Positions 46,580-59,267 of a stretch of DNA of 64,000 bases are shown here, piece by piece; within the stretch, counting starts at the first letter, position 1, and every line of letters starts with the position of its first letter. The notes below the pieces were generated by a model that saw nothing but the letters and a program-made list of their open reading frames with translations, did not search any database and had not been told where the DNA came from. Where the stretch lies: positions 3,484,700 through 3,548,699 of the forward strand of contig ML681971.1 of the NCBI GenBank assembly GCA_007922195.1, written 5' to 3'. The translations under genes were made by a program, and so were the position numbers. Source of the stretch: Podocnemis expansa. Lineage: Eukaryota; Chordata; Testudines; Podocnemididae.

Positions 46580-48490
46580 AAATAGTTGTCCACGAGAAAC
46601 TGAAGTGAGACCTCTGTTGCCCCGATTGCTAACCTACAATTATATTTTAAAGCCCACAAAACAAACACACTGAAACATGGAAAATCCATCTCAGGGTTTT
46701 GGTGACAAACCACTTTGTGGTTCACGGTGGCACCAGAAACTAATAAAGAAATGGTCCTCTGAAACACACTGAGATCCTTTAAGAGCAGCCCAATTAAATG
46801 TATGGCTATGATGTGACACATGATTGATTAAATTCAATCAATGGCTTGTCATTCTCACTCCACATTTCCTGCCCACAGCTGGCAAGGTGCGAAGTGGCAG
46901 GTGAGGGTGCTGGAACAGGAGGTGAAGACATGAAGAAGAGAATCCTGGAGCAGATGGCAAGATCCACCACAAAGCTGAAGCAGAAAATGTTCTGCAGTGG
47001 GATTTGAGAGCTATATTAGAAGTTAAAGAGATGCTTGTGGAACAGCTGTCTTTCCAGAGGAGGAGGGCAAGGATCTCTGCCAGTCGGAAAGTGAAAGGGA
47101 AAGAAAGAAGAAGGTCTTTCACTGCCAAAGAATAGGGAGGGTGAGGGAGCATCCAGAATCCATCAAGGGGATCTTTGGAAGATGGGATAGGGAAGGAGCT
47201 AGAGGGCCAAATCTGGCTTTCATTTACTCAATCTAGAATACTTCCATTAACTTCACCTGTGTACCCAAATGCAAAATGTGTGCCTCTATATATCATGCAT
47301 GTCTCCACAAGGTACTGTGGGGATGTCCTCATTACCAAGAAACAAAAATGACTTGGTGGGTAATGAGGGTATCTTTGTTGAGTGATGGCATGACTGTATC
47401 TATGGAAATAGGACACAATGTGCAGAAAACAAAGCCCTGACATTTTCAGGGTGTTTGAACTTCCTGTGAACACTCGTATTCTCAACAGAGGGTTTGCTGA
47501 AATTCACAGCTTGAGACACAACAACCAGCAATAGGATCCACTCCACCAGTCCCATTCAGGTAGGGGGCCTCTGTGATTGGTAACAAAATGTACAGCTATG
47601 ACCCAAAATGTGCAAAGCAGCCAGAAGAATCTCCCTTCCTGTGTATACAAGAACTGTGCCTCTTATTCCTGCCACTTTTCTTAAAGGCATACAAAGAAAG
47701 GACTGATTTAATAAGTAACAAGAAAGCAAAGCTGAGATGGAACCATCTAGAGGTTTTAACTAGATTGTCATTCATTTTAATAGGAGTTTGCATCTAAATC
47801 CTCTAGACAGCTTTGAAAATCCCAACCTAGCTTTAACTGGCCAGTTTCCTAATATCTGTAGTGAAGCATTCCCATTGAATTTGAATTTACAACTTAAATT
47901 CAATCCAGCTTGCATTTTTAACACACATTCCATCAAACACATCTTCACACAAGGCTTGAGGGCCAGGCTCTTCCAGGTCCATCTGCCTAGGACCATCCAG
48001 CACATAGAGGATGCAGCTTGGGGACTTTGCTCACTCTGGGACAATACTGTGGTTATTTGAGTGTAACCCTTCTGCCAGGCAGCAGCAAAGGACCGAGTTC
48101 TATATCTAGGGATTCTCAAACAATGTCACAACACCAACCGGCTTGAGCCCCTACCCAGTCTCCTGGGAATCATGCACTGTTCCCTGGGCACCCAAGATAT
48201 ATCCCCACTCACAAGCACGAGTCTAAGTGTAGTACATTAAACTTTTAATAGTATAAAATAATATATATTGCAACAATATCAAAACCAGCACTGGTTTGGA
48301 GAATCAGTGCAAGGCAGGTTTCCCACAAAACCCAACAAGGAGAACTCATTCCGCCCCGGTGTATATAGAGCGCATCCTTCACTTCTGTCACTCCCATACT
48401 AAGCATCATAGTAGCCATCATAGTTTCAGTGTCACCTCAAAAGCAGGGCAGGGGCTCAGGCCTCCCCTCCAGTTGTCTTCTGCTGCCACA
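46580..48490. other. Upstream flank with no recognised feature
   Basis: Chance frames only; no repeat ends identified. Confidence 0.45.
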
Positions 48491-48499
48491 GGATCTGTT

Positions 48500-48725
48500 C
48501 ACACCACCCACCATCTGCTGGCCATGCCTGCTGGCTGCTGGCACCATCTGCTGGTCACTCATGCCATCCACTGGCCTGCTCACACCATGCACTAGCTCCA
48601 CCAACTAGCTGCTAGGACTACCTGCCACTCACTTGAACCATCCACTGTCCACTCACACTATCCGCTGGTCACTCACCCTCTCTGCTGGCTCCACCCACTG
48701 ACAGCTAGCACCACCTGCTGGTCAC
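48500..48725. repeat. Imperfect minisatellite built on ccatcygctggycactca
   Basis: Repeated variants such as caccatctgctggtcactca, catccactggcctgctcaca, ctatccgctggtcactcacc and accacctgctggtcactctt occur in head-to-tail order with a 20-27 bp step. Confidence 0.7.
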
Positions 48726-49129
48726 TCTTCTGTGAATTCAGCTTTTGGAGAGGATTTCAGCCCTAAGTGATTTTAGCTCCAGACTTCAGGACACCAGAGA
48801 CTGTTCCTCTGATCAAAATAACAAACGAGTTCCACAAGGAATCATCAAGTCATTCTTTTATCAATGGGCAGGGGTTAGGCATTGCTACTACACTCTCTCT
48901 CTGACCTTACAAGACTGAAAAAATAGAGTTGTTCACTCTTACAAGTTCTGTGTTGCTGATGGTGACTTTTCCATCAAATAGGCTAAACAGAGTTTATACA
49001 ATCAAAGGGTAGCATATCATGAAAAGACAATATTTCTTTTCCCTCTTCAGTTAAAATACAGGTACTGAAAGATTTGTGATCCAAATCAGCCCATATATAA
49101 TTTACCATCATGCCCCACACCTACACAGT

Positions 49130-49547
49130 GGGTACGTCTACACTATGTGTTTAAGTCGAGTTAAAGGCCCTTAAGTCAACTCAAACACAGCCCTCTCTAC
49201 ACTGCAGGGCAATAAAGTCGACTTTAGGGTCCAGTAAAGTCGACTTTATAAAGTCCACTTATAAAGTCGACTTTACCATTAAGTCAACTTTATTAAGTCG
49301 ACTTAAGGCAATGTGGACTAACTAATTTGACTTAATAAAGTTGACTTAGTTCAGTGGGACCATTAATTTGACTTTATTAAGTCAAATTAAACCAGGACGC
49401 CCATTTAAATTCAACTTTATAAAGTCAACTTAATGTAGTGTGTACTCACTAAGTCGACTTAATAAGTCTACTTAAAGTTGACTTTAAGTAGACTCTATTA
49501 AGTCAACTTAATAAAGTTGACTTTGCTTTTATAGTGTAGACATACCC
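49130..49547. mobile_element. Harbinger-like non-autonomous element full of AAGTCGACTT palindromes
   Basis: Left end gggtacgtctacactat and right end atagtgtagacataccc are inverted repeats with one mismatch in 17. Flanked by AGT at 49127-49129 and 49548-49550. The 418-bp interior is mostly aagtcgactt, taaagtcgacttta and decayed forms (aagtcaactt, aattaagtc). No coding capacity. Its ends resemble those of the elements at 20.2, 22.4 and 62.4 kb. Confidence 0.88.
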
Positions 49548-49788
49548 AGTGAGATTATGCTGAGTACCTAATTGTACTCATGCACATAGAAAACCCATGA
49601 CAATCAGTTGCCCACCTTTATGTGCAAAGCACGAGAAATGCCCAGCCTCTAGACATGGCTTACATGAGGACTTCTGTCTCAGACCAGGATGCTTCACCAG
49701 CATCTCCTGAGAATAATGGCTCATTTTTCATGAATCTGTTCCTGTCTAGTTCAAAAGGGGCAGCCGTGATAAGGTAGTTCAGCAAAGA

Positions 49789-49994
49789 AAGCAAGGAGTC
49801 CTATGGCACTTAAAGACTAACAGATTTATTTATTGCATGAGCTTTCATGGGAGAAAATCCCGCTTCATCAGACGGTTTGAATTTACAGTAAGTTTTCCCA
49901 TCTTCAAAGTATCTGATGAAGTGGGATTTTCTCCCATGAAAACTCATGAGATAAATAAATTTGTTTGTCTTTAAGTGCCACAGGATTCCTTGTT
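49789..49994. mobile_element. Foldback element (two ~84-bp inverted arms)
   Basis: Left arm 49789-49872 and right arm 49912-49994 are inverted copies with only a few mismatches; a 39-bp spacer separates them. Arm words include cctatggcacttaaagac and catgggagaaaatcccgctt. I recall similar sequence as common in turtles, but the family name is not certain. No clear target duplication was found. Confidence 0.8.
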
Positions 49995-50039
49995 TGATTC
50001 ACACCAGTGCAGTTTACTAGCTAGCTAAGGTACTTCCAT

Positions 50040-50245
50040 AGGATCCTCTTTACTGTAGTGTCTGAGCGTTTTACAACCTTCATTGTATTTATTCTCACAA
50101 TAACACTGTGGGATAGGGCTATTAAGCCTGTTGTACAAATGGAGAACTCAGGAACAGGTAAACTAAATGTGGTCATACAAAGACTGGGAGAGCAGGGCTC
50201 AGAACCTGGGTCACTAGCTAATGCCCTAATACTTAGGCCTTCTTT
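50040..50245 (+). repeat. MIR-like ancient SINE
   Basis: Contains tctgagcgttttacaacctt, acaataacactgtgggatag, aaatggagaactcaggaac and gagcagggctcagaacctgg, the MIR tail order. Confidence 0.5.
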
Positions 50246-50618
50246 TCTCACATACCCTTTAGGTAGCTGTATCTTTCTGCTAAACCCCACTCATAATGTT
50301 CTTGGCTCAAATTGCCATGACCAAGCCCTTCCTTTCCCCTGAAATCTTTGTTTAAAAAAAGAAACAGCCAACTTATTATAGCAGTTGAGGCAGATTTCTC
50401 ATTCACACTATCCTAGTTGAAAATGGGTATCTGATTGCAACTTTGGTGAGGATCTTTGTGTCTCCGCTCTAGTTTCTTTGAGCTCTCTCTCTCTGGTTCT
50501 GCTTTCTTTTCTGAGGAATTTTCTACACTTGCATCTTTACCAGTGGATGCAACAGTGGGGTAATTCATGTAGACAAGGCCACAGTGGTCACTGGCCTTCT
50601 AAACACTATAACATACAT

Positions 50619-50839
50619 CAGGAGAGTCACTGCCCTGGGAAAGGACTCAGAGCACCGGCCCAGGCCCTGCCTCCTACCTGGAGGCCATGCCCCCTGGCTG
50701 CAGGCCACGCCCCTGGCCGGGGATCGGGCCGGGAGCAGCCGCCGGCGGCTGGGCCCCAGATCTCTGGCCCGATTGGGCTGGAGACAGGGAGAGGCGGGGC
50801 CCCACCAGAGCCGGGGCACTGGCACCAGCGACACCCCTG
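50619..50839. mobile_element. Probable short hAT, GC-rich
   Basis: Left end caggagagtcactgccctg; right end actggcaccagcgacacccctg. Flanking acatacat and gcatccgt match at 5 of 8. The right end pairs well with the left end of the hAT at 53,291. Confidence 0.6.
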
Positions 50840-52481
50840 GCATCCGTCATGCAATGAGCTCAAGACATCCTTGCTCATCACCTTGCATAGTCAGTTAGAC
50901 CAATGCAAAGTGAATGCAACACTGACCTTCTGATTGGTCATTATGGCATCTACAGACCTCAACCAAGATTCAGGACCTCCTTGTGCTAGGTGCTGTACCT
51001 AGCAAGAGACAGAAGGTAAGGGTTGGAAGAACCTCTGGAAGTCTAGTTCAACCCCCTGATCAAAGCAGGACAAACCTCAACTGAATCGTCCCAGCCAGGG
51101 CTTTGTCAAGCCACATCGTAAAAACCTCTAAGGGTGGAGATTCCACCCCGTCTGTAGGTAACCCATTCCAGTGCTTCACTACCCTCCCAGAGAAAAACTT
51201 TCCTAATGTTCCCATGTAGACCTCCCACACTGCAACTTGAAACCATTGCTTCTTGTTCTGTCATCTACTACCACTAAGACCAGCCCAGTTTTATTCTCCC
51301 TGGAAGCCTGTTTTGGGTAGTTAAAGTCTGCTATCAAATCCTCCTCATTCTTCTCTTCTGCAGACTAAACAAGCCCAGTTCCCTCAGCTTGTGCTCCAGT
51401 TCCCTAATCATTTTTGTTGTTCTCTGCTGAACGCCTTTGCCCTCATCCCTTCTGCAGCAGGGGGCTGAAAACTGGACACAGTACTCCAAATGAGGCCACA
51501 ATAGTGCTGAATAGAGGAGAATAATCACTTCTCTTGATCTGCTGGCAATGCTCCTATGAATGGAGCCCAATATACTATTAGCCATCTTGGTAACAAGGGC
51601 TCACAGTTGACACATACCCACCTTCTTATCTACCATAACTCTCAGGTTCTTTTCTGCCAAACTGCTGCCTAGCCAGTCAGTCCCCAGTCTATAGCAGTCA
51701 GATCCTTCTGTCCTAAGTGTAGAATTCTGCACTTTTCCTTGTTGAACCTCATCAGATTTCTTTTGGCCCAATCCTCTAATTTGTCCAGACCACTTTGTAT
51801 TCTATCCCTATCCTCCAGTGTATCTACTATTGCCTTCAGTTTAGCGTCATCTGCAAATTTGCTGAGGGTGCAATCCACCCCATCCTCCAGATCATTAATG
51901 AGGATGCTGAAAAAAAACTGGCCCCAGCACTGAATCCTGGGGCATTTTGTTTGCTACTAGCTGTCAAATATACATTGAGCTATCAGTCACTACTCTTTGA
52001 GTCTGATGATCTAGCCTTCTTTCTAGCCACCTTATAGTCCATCTATCTAGCTCATACTTCTGTAACTTGCTGACAAGAATACTATGGGAGGCCACATCAA
52101 AAGGCTGTGCTATGGTCAAGGTATATCATGTCTGTCTCCTTCCCCATATCCACAGTCAGCCATCTCATCACAGAAGGCAATCAAGTTGGTCAGAAATGAC
52201 TTGCCCTCCGTCAATCCATACAGACTGTTCCTGATCACTTTCTTTTTTCCCAAGTTTCTCAAAATGGATTCCTGAGGACCTGCTCCATGATTTTTCTTGG
52301 GACTGAGGTGAGGCTGACTGGTCTGTAGTTTCCTGGAGCCTCCTTTTTCCATTTTCTGAAGATGGGCACTAGGTTTGCCTTTTTCTAACCAACTGGGACC
52401 TCTCCTGATTGCCATGAGTTTTCAGAGATAACAGCCCATGGCTCTGGAATCACATTAGCAAACTCCCTCAGCACCCTCAGA

Positions 52482-52915
52482 CAGGGCCATCCCTAGGGGG
52501 GTGCAGGGCCCTTGGCAAATCGGCCTCTGCAGGGCCCCTCCCCCAGCACTGGGGGGGGGGCAGGGCCAGCTGGTCCAGGGGAGGGGCAGGCGCCTGCGCT
52601 GGCCATCCCATGCCAGCGACTGGGTGAGCAGCCAAAAGGGCTGACTGGTTCAGCGCTGCCAGTCCAACCCCTCCCCCCGCCACGCGTGCTGCTGTGGGCT
52701 CTGAGGTGGGGCGGCGGGGAGGGGGCAGGAGGCAGTGCAGTGGGGGGGGGGGCAGTGATACTGGCTCCACGCTGTCTCCTGGCCCCTCACTGCTACTCCA
52801 GCACAGAGCCCAGAGCAGTGCACATGGCCGGGGGGAGCAGCAGAGCAGGCCCCCCCCGAGCCCCCCAAAGTGCAGGGCCCTGGGTGACTGCCCCAGTCGC
52901 CTAAGGATGGCCCTG
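52482..52915. mobile_element. hAT element inserted in CR1
   Basis: Left end cagggccatccctagg; right end cctaaggatggccctg, inverted with one mismatch. Flanking ccctcaga and cccttgga match at 6 of 8. The 434-bp body is GC-rich with G-runs at about 52,549-52,560 and 52,742-52,752. Its open frames are not genes. Confidence 0.9.
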
Positions 52916-53290
52916 CCCTTGGATACATTGCATCAAGGCCCCAAGGACTTGTGTATGACCAGCCTTTCTAAATAGCCCTCAACCTGTTCTTTCAGCACTG
53001 AGGGCTACTTCCCTTCTCCTCATTCTGTGCTGCCCAGGGAAGTAGTCTGGGAGCTGAACTTGTCTGTAAAGACAGAGGTAAAAAAAAGCATTGAGTACTT
53101 CAGCTTTTTCCACATCACCTGTCTCTAGGTTGCCTCTCCATTCTGGAACAGGACTACACTTTCCCTGACCTTCTTCTGGTAGCTAACATACCTGTAGAAA
53201 CCCTTCTTTTTAATCTGTAACTTCAGTTGTGATTTGGTCTTCCTGACTTCACTCCTGCATGCTCAACTGGTTTTTTTTTTTACTTCTCCC

Positions 53291-53528
53291 CAGAGGCGTC
53301 GCTGGCGCTGGGCACCTCAGGGCACGTGCCCCGAACCCCAGCGACGTTACCCCTCTGGCCCTGGCCCCAGCCGGGGATGTGGGGCCTAGTGGCATGCGGC
53401 AACACAACAGTGCCTGGGCCTGTCCCTGGCCAGGGGGCGGGCCCTGCAGGCTGGGGGTGGGGCCTGCGGGCCAGGGGCGGGGCCTTGGCCCGTGCCCCGG
53501 GTCCCTCCCCTGGCCAGCGATGCCCCTG
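53291..53528. mobile_element. hAT element inserted in CR1, perfect 8-bp duplication
   Basis: Left end cagaggcgtcgctggcgctg; right end ctggccagcgatgcccctg. Identical cttctccc at 53283-53290 and 53529-53536. 238 bp, GC-rich. Confidence 0.93.
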
Positions 53529-53929
53529 CTTCTCCCTAATCACCTGCGCAAGTCTCCACTTCTCACAAGCTTCCTTTTTGTGTTCAGGTTCACCAAAGAC
53601 TTTTTCGTTATGCTAGGCCGGCTGTCTGCCACCTTTGCTGTTCTTTCGGTACATTGGGATTGTTAGTCCCTGCGGTTTCAATAAGATATCTTTGAAATAC
53701 AGCCAGTCCTCCTAGATTCCCTTCCCCCTCATATTAGCCTCCCAGGGGATCCTGCCCATCAGCTGAGGAAATCAAAGTCTGCTTTTCTGAAGTTCAGGTT
53801 CCATATCCTGCTCTTCTCAGAATCCTGAACATTACCATCCCATGGTCACTGCTGCTCAAGTTACCACCCACTTCTACTTCCCCTACAATTTTTCCCAGTT
53901 TGTGATCAGCTTCTGCTCCCAAAGGCTTA

Positions 53930-54095
53930 CAGTTTAAATAGAGAAGACAGGTAAAGGGGGGTGGCGATACAGAAGCACTTGGAAATGAAATGATTTGCTG
54001 AAGGTCACCTGGGAGGCCAGTGGCAAGGCCAGGAAGAGAAACCACTCTCTTGACTTTGAGTGCAGTGCCCTAGCCCCTCAGCCATGCCTCCTCTC
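53930..54095 (+). repeat. MIR-like ancient SINE fragment
   Basis: Contains gatttgctgaaggtcacctg, ggccagtggcaaggccagga and ctagcccctcagccatgcc, the MIR tail order. Confidence 0.5.
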
Positions 54096-54099
54096 TTTG

Positions 54100-56925
54100 G
54101 CATCAGTGTAAATGACTACATAAATTATGGGGCAATGGTAAGTTGGTAAAAGCATTAGGAGCTGGCATTTCCTTGTTTTCTCTAGCACAATCTCCACTGC
54201 TACAGTATGCCTGGTCCAGCTATAGCAGTGTTAGCTATTCCGTGATACTTTAACAAATCCCAGAGTGAAATTGGGGCTCCTTTGAAGTCAATGGGGTGCC
54301 TAACTCCCTTTGACTTCAGTGGGGTCAGGATTTCAGCCCCAGTGTAAATGATGCTCCAAGGAATTTCAGGCATGAGCTCTCTGCCTGTGTTTCTTTTTGT
54401 CCAGGCCTGACCAATCCCTGGCACAAATCAGCCACTAGCCATGCCAGTCCCAGAACCCTCAAACACCACATTATCTTCAGTAAGAAGAAGTACTTTGTGC
54501 CACTAGCGTGCCTGTTACTTAGCAATGGGTACTGCAACCCTAAATGACACTGAGCCTCAGCAAGCCAAGAGATAAGTGGAGGAAAGGGAAAAGGCTTCAA
54601 CTGATAAGACCATAAATGACTCTCTGAGATTAAAACTAATGGTCGGCTCCGGCAGGGTTTCGCTCTTAGCATACCAGCCCTCTAGGGATGCTGTAAGTCA
54701 CCCATTCAGCACAGCAGAAGCACCCTATTCATCCTTTTACACTATGATTTTTTACAACATTTGTGTGTGGAGGGGGTGTACGAGCCAGGTCCAAACCAAA
54801 TGCCTGCGCCCAAACGCACTATTACTGTTAATTATTACAGCATCATGCAAGGACCCTATCTTAGACTGGGCCCTGCAGTACAGACATTTTGCACTCCAAA
54901 GAACTGGTAACCTAAATAGACAAGGCAAGGCTCAGGGAATGGATAGAACATACAAGCTGAGTGAACAATGTCACAAAGCCAGATCCTCAATGGTATTTAG
55001 GCACCAGTCGTCCTTTGACTTCTTAAATACCTTTGAGGCTCTAGCCTAAGATCACTGAATGTCATATTGGTAACCTGTGTTCTTCATTTGGTGGTAGCTG
55101 ATTTTGGGGTGTGATTTGTTGGAACGGAGGAGCCTATTTTCAAGGTTGATATTTTCCTTACCTATCTATAACCAAGGGTGAATTTCCTCATCTGAAACAC
55201 TGAGCAAAAACAGTTCACTGTTTTTTGGGCATGTGGAGTGTTTGGTGGAAGGGGTGGGGAAGAATACACCTCCTTCATTATAAAAGAACCGCAATGTCTT
55301 TGAAAGAGTTCTCATGCCAGAACAACTGAGTAGAAAGGTGGGATTTGGTCTTTCTTCTTCTTTCCCCAGGACAGCAGGATGGACTTTCTGGAAAGGGGTG
55401 CTGCAGCCAGTGTCCCCCAGGGTGGAGAAGAAACAGGTCTTGAGGGCAGCAAACACAATGAGGATTCTTTATGCAGGGTGTTATACACTGCAGGAACTTG
55501 GACAAGTCACCTCTCTATGCCTCTGCTTCTGCAGCCATCCTTTGTCTGCCTCTCTACTTAGACTGTGAGCAAGTTGAGGCATGGATGGTCTCTGATTCAA
55601 TGTATGTGCAGTGCTCAGTCTAACTGGCCTCTGATCTCTGTTTGTGACTCTAAGCCCAATACAAAGCTGTAGCTTGGTGGTTCTCTAGAATGCCGACTTA
55701 GGGATGTAGCCATTGCCCAGGATCTGTGCACTTCTGGGCTGGGATTAAGCAGCTGGGAAATGAGCAAGTGACCTCAGCCTGTGAGTTCCAAGGTTCTGTT
55801 TTACATGGGAAGAGTGCCCTGGATGCTGTTCATCTTATAGTATGTTTTGCTAATTCTAGCAGCTGCTTCCTGGATTTCATTGTTTATTAATTTCCACGTT
55901 TAGGTTCCATTTGGTTTTGTTACCCTGCTGACCTCTGTGTAAGGGTTTAAACCATGCTCAACATGAGCCTGAGGCCCATCCCTCGTGCCAGTTTATCATG
56001 GTATAGTTTTATCTCAGTGCATGATAGTGTTAGAATAATGGATGGGCTTCCATGCCCATTCTGCTGTTCCACAAGGGCCAAACATGGTTTGCAATGCAGT
56101 CACTAGGAAAACTGACAGTGGGCCATGTTCTCTACTGCTCTACACCTAGCCTGGTTAGGGATGAAGAGGGAATACTAATTTAGGATTTGGGAACATTCTA
56201 CCTTCTCAGTCTCCATGGATGTAAACGCTTCCACAAAGCTGAGGGCAGCAGAGAATCAAGGCAGTGAGGACAGATGGTATTTTTTTCTTTCTGAAGGGTC
56301 ATTCAATCTCTCTCTCTCTCTCTAGCCGAGGGATTGTTTAAGTGTTTTTCTACAGTGGACTGGAGAAAGAATGGGAATGACTCTGTTGTTTAGTGCTGCA
56401 AGGATCCATCTGGGAGGTGAGAAACTGGGTCCAATGCCCCTTCTCCAGCTACTCTCATTATTTATCAACAGTGTGATGACATCAACAGGAGAGACTGAGG
56501 GAGTCCACAGTCAGAATAGCTCAGAGCTGCATGGTTTGAGCTTTCTCCTTTCTCCCGCCCCAACGAAGAGGAGAAAATTTAAATGGGGTCTCCACATCCC
56601 AGGCAAGCACTAAAGTCACTGGCTAAAAATTACAGGGTGGAGCGTCAGCACTACCATCTTGGTGGAGCATGGCCAGCACCTAACATTTTCTCAGAAAATA
56701 GCTTAAACCGTATGCCGCCTGACGGGGTAGCAGGTTTCCAGTCATGAATTGCTAAGCTGACAAAGGTACTTAGCTCTGTACGCGGGGCAAGGCTTCTCGG
56801 GTCACATTCAAAGGCACTTATCCCATTCATTGTATAGGAAGCCAAGACACCTAATTGAGGCTTTGAGGATGAAATATGTTCAGTGACTTTCTAGCTGCCT
56901 AAAAATAAGGTATTGTAAAACCTTA
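54100..56925. other. Upstream flank with no recognised gene
   Basis: Chance frames only. A (CT)n tract of about 8 units lies at 56,310-56,325. No transposon ends identified. Confidence 0.45.
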
Positions 56926-56929
56926 AAAC

Positions 56930-57030
56930 CAGGCCTAAGAGACTTGCCCCAAATCACATGGGAAGTCTGTGACAGAGCAGGAAATTGAAACTGGTCTAGA
57001 GTCTCAAGTTAGTACTCTACTCAAAGCTCC
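56930..57030 (+). repeat. MIR-like fragment
   Basis: Contains cttgccccaaatcacatggg and tgtgacagagcaggaaattg, then gttagtactctactcaaagc, the 'valid-control' segment of MIR. Short. Confidence 0.4.
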
Positions 57031-57039
57031 TTGTGGCAG

Positions 57040-59265
57040 GGACTTTGTCTTCATATGTACTTGTACTGCACTGACCCCAAAAGGAACTGAACAATATATA
57101 ATATGTCCTGAATGTGGTCTCTGAACAGAAAAAATATGAATGCATATAATAATTTGGTAAAGCATGGGGACGTTAGCCAGAACAGTGTTCTGGTGGTGCT
57201 GGAGACATCTCAGTGCCTATTTTACGAGTGAAAAAGCACTTTAAATCAGTGGTGTCACTGGCACTGGGCCCTGAATGTGCCTGGGAGAGCCCCATGCCAC
57301 ACCAGAGAGCTGGGGCCAGTGTGACCTTTTTAAATCTCCCACCCTGCTCTGCTCCCAGGCACATGGCCCAGGGTGGAGAAAGGCAGGAAATCTAAATCAG
57401 CCTTGGCTGAGCCAGCATCTGGAGACTCCCCCATTCCAGCAAAGATAGTGCTGTGCTGGGCCAGGGGAGTGGGGAGGCTTGGGAGCTAGGCACAGGTCAG
57501 GGGAGTATGGGAAGGGGCTCTGAACTGGGATGTAGGAAGGGGAAGGTGTGAGTGGTTAGGGGCTCGGATGTATGGGCTGAGGGAAAAAGGGGATCGGGAA
57601 AGGGATCGGGAGCCTGTGTCCTGAATCTCTTTTCAGGATAGCCATCCCCCTGTTTTGTACACAAGACCAAGTCACCCTCTTCCCCAATTTAAGCAGCTCT
57701 ATGTCATAATGAATAGATGGCTGCTACAGGGAAAATGATGTTTGTTATCAGTTACAGTACAACCTCAAAGATATGAACACCTTGGGAATGGAGGTAGTTC
57801 GCAACTCTGAAATGTTTCTAAATTTGAACACAACATCATGACCCAGTGCCCTGCAGTCAGTGTCTTCCAGCTGAGGCAGAATTCAGATCTCTGAAAAGAT
57901 GCACTTGGCAGAATTGCCTTGTTTGCAAGCAGCCCCCTCCCCAATTTCTGTTTCTTGCCTTTGGGCTGAACTGGGGAGGGCTGCCCTCCACACTTGGCAC
58001 TACAAGCAATCAGCTGCTTCACCCTAGGACTCACCCTGCTCTGTGCACCGTCCATTGCACTACAGAAGCAGCATGTGGCAAGGGGCTAGTGCTTGCCCAC
58101 TGCTAGCACCCCTCCCCTCCCTTGCGCTCCCAGAGGTGCAGCCATGAGCCATGGGCAAAGACTGGGCCACACTGGCACTCAGGAGGTAGCCCTTTAAAAC
58201 TCCTTCAGAGCGCAGCCTCTCTGGCTACCACTCTAGGCCAAGACTGGCCTCCAACAGCAGCAGTTCTTAGCAGCTTCGTCTTCCAGGGTCAGGCTCCTTG
58301 GACTGAACTTGTAAACTTGTCCGCCTTCCGCTCTGCATGATTCAGTCAGGTTGCTGTAGGCTGCAGGGGCTCACTACAGTGCCTGTGAACCTCAGCATTT
58401 TCACCTTCTTCCTCTGCCCCTCATACAGCAAGTGGAGTTGGAGACAGGAAACCCAGATGTGCCAACCTTTAAGATGCAACACAGGTACCGTATAGTGTTT
58501 GCTCCCCTGCCCAGCCCCCCACAGGTTTGCTGTCTGATTGCTTACTTCCAGTTTCAGATGGTGTTTGTTGACAGGTCATTTTGTAACTCTGGTGTTCATG
58601 TCTTTGAAGTTCTACTATATTTTTGTGCCTTTTAATTCTACCTTTGTTTCTCACAGCTCTGCAAAACCTTTTCAGAAATCTCTGTTTCAGAGGAGCAATA
58701 GGCTTCACCTCCTTGGATCCGCTGGTTTCACTTAACAAGACTAGGTGACATGATTTATTTAGAAATGTGCAGGTATAAAAAATCACACATTTTCCCCTCC
58801 TCATTAGTAATGGGGGGGAATGTTGGGAGTTTTGCTAATGCCTTTCAAAACTCAGACTCCTAAGTGCAAGAGATTTAAAGCAGGTATTTGCCACCCACAC
58901 TTTTCAGACTAGACAGGGTTTAACTTTTTCTAGCACAGAGAAGAGTGGGATGAGATGAATTGAGACGGCTCAATTCTCTCTCTGTTTTTTCTGAGCTGTG
59001 TTTGTTGTAAGTTCAGAAGGGCTGGGGAGCAAAAGTGGTTTTGAGCTACTTCTCTGATTATCCTCTGGATCCTGGAGCTGGTTGGGGCTGTACTGGACTC
59101 ATTCCCAGTGGCAGTCCTCAGACTGCTCTAATGTAAGGTATGTCCGTCCTTTGAGCTGAAGGAATACATTCCAGGTCAAACAGATCCAGTGGGTTGAGAT
59201 TGCTGGAATATTCTCCTCTTTTCCTCAAACTCACCTCCAGCACTGGAGGCAGAGAGAGGGAGATG
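57040..59265. other. Upstream flank; one possible hAT end, otherwise nothing recognised
   Basis: At 57,248 cagtggtgtcactggcactg resembles the hAT left end at 53,291, but no right end was found. The rest holds only chance frames. Confidence 0.4.
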
Positions 59266-59267
59266 CT

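Larger units (their letters stand above)
51012..53925 (-). mobile_element. CR1 LINE, long 5'-extended copy, split by two hAT elements
   Basis: On the minus strand the 3' end lies at 51,012 (gggttggaagaacctctgg). Frames carry CR1 words: [44 protein letters not shown] and SFLTNLIAFCDEM. Many stops and shifts make it non-functional. The 5' portion runs to about 53,925. CR1 text is broken at 52,482-52,915 and 53,291-53,528 and resumes in register both times. Confidence 0.9.

Noticed and set aside
52512..52928. Frames of 90-130 codons at 52.5-52.9 kb
   Set aside because: They are inside a non-coding hAT element with defined ends and G/C runs.
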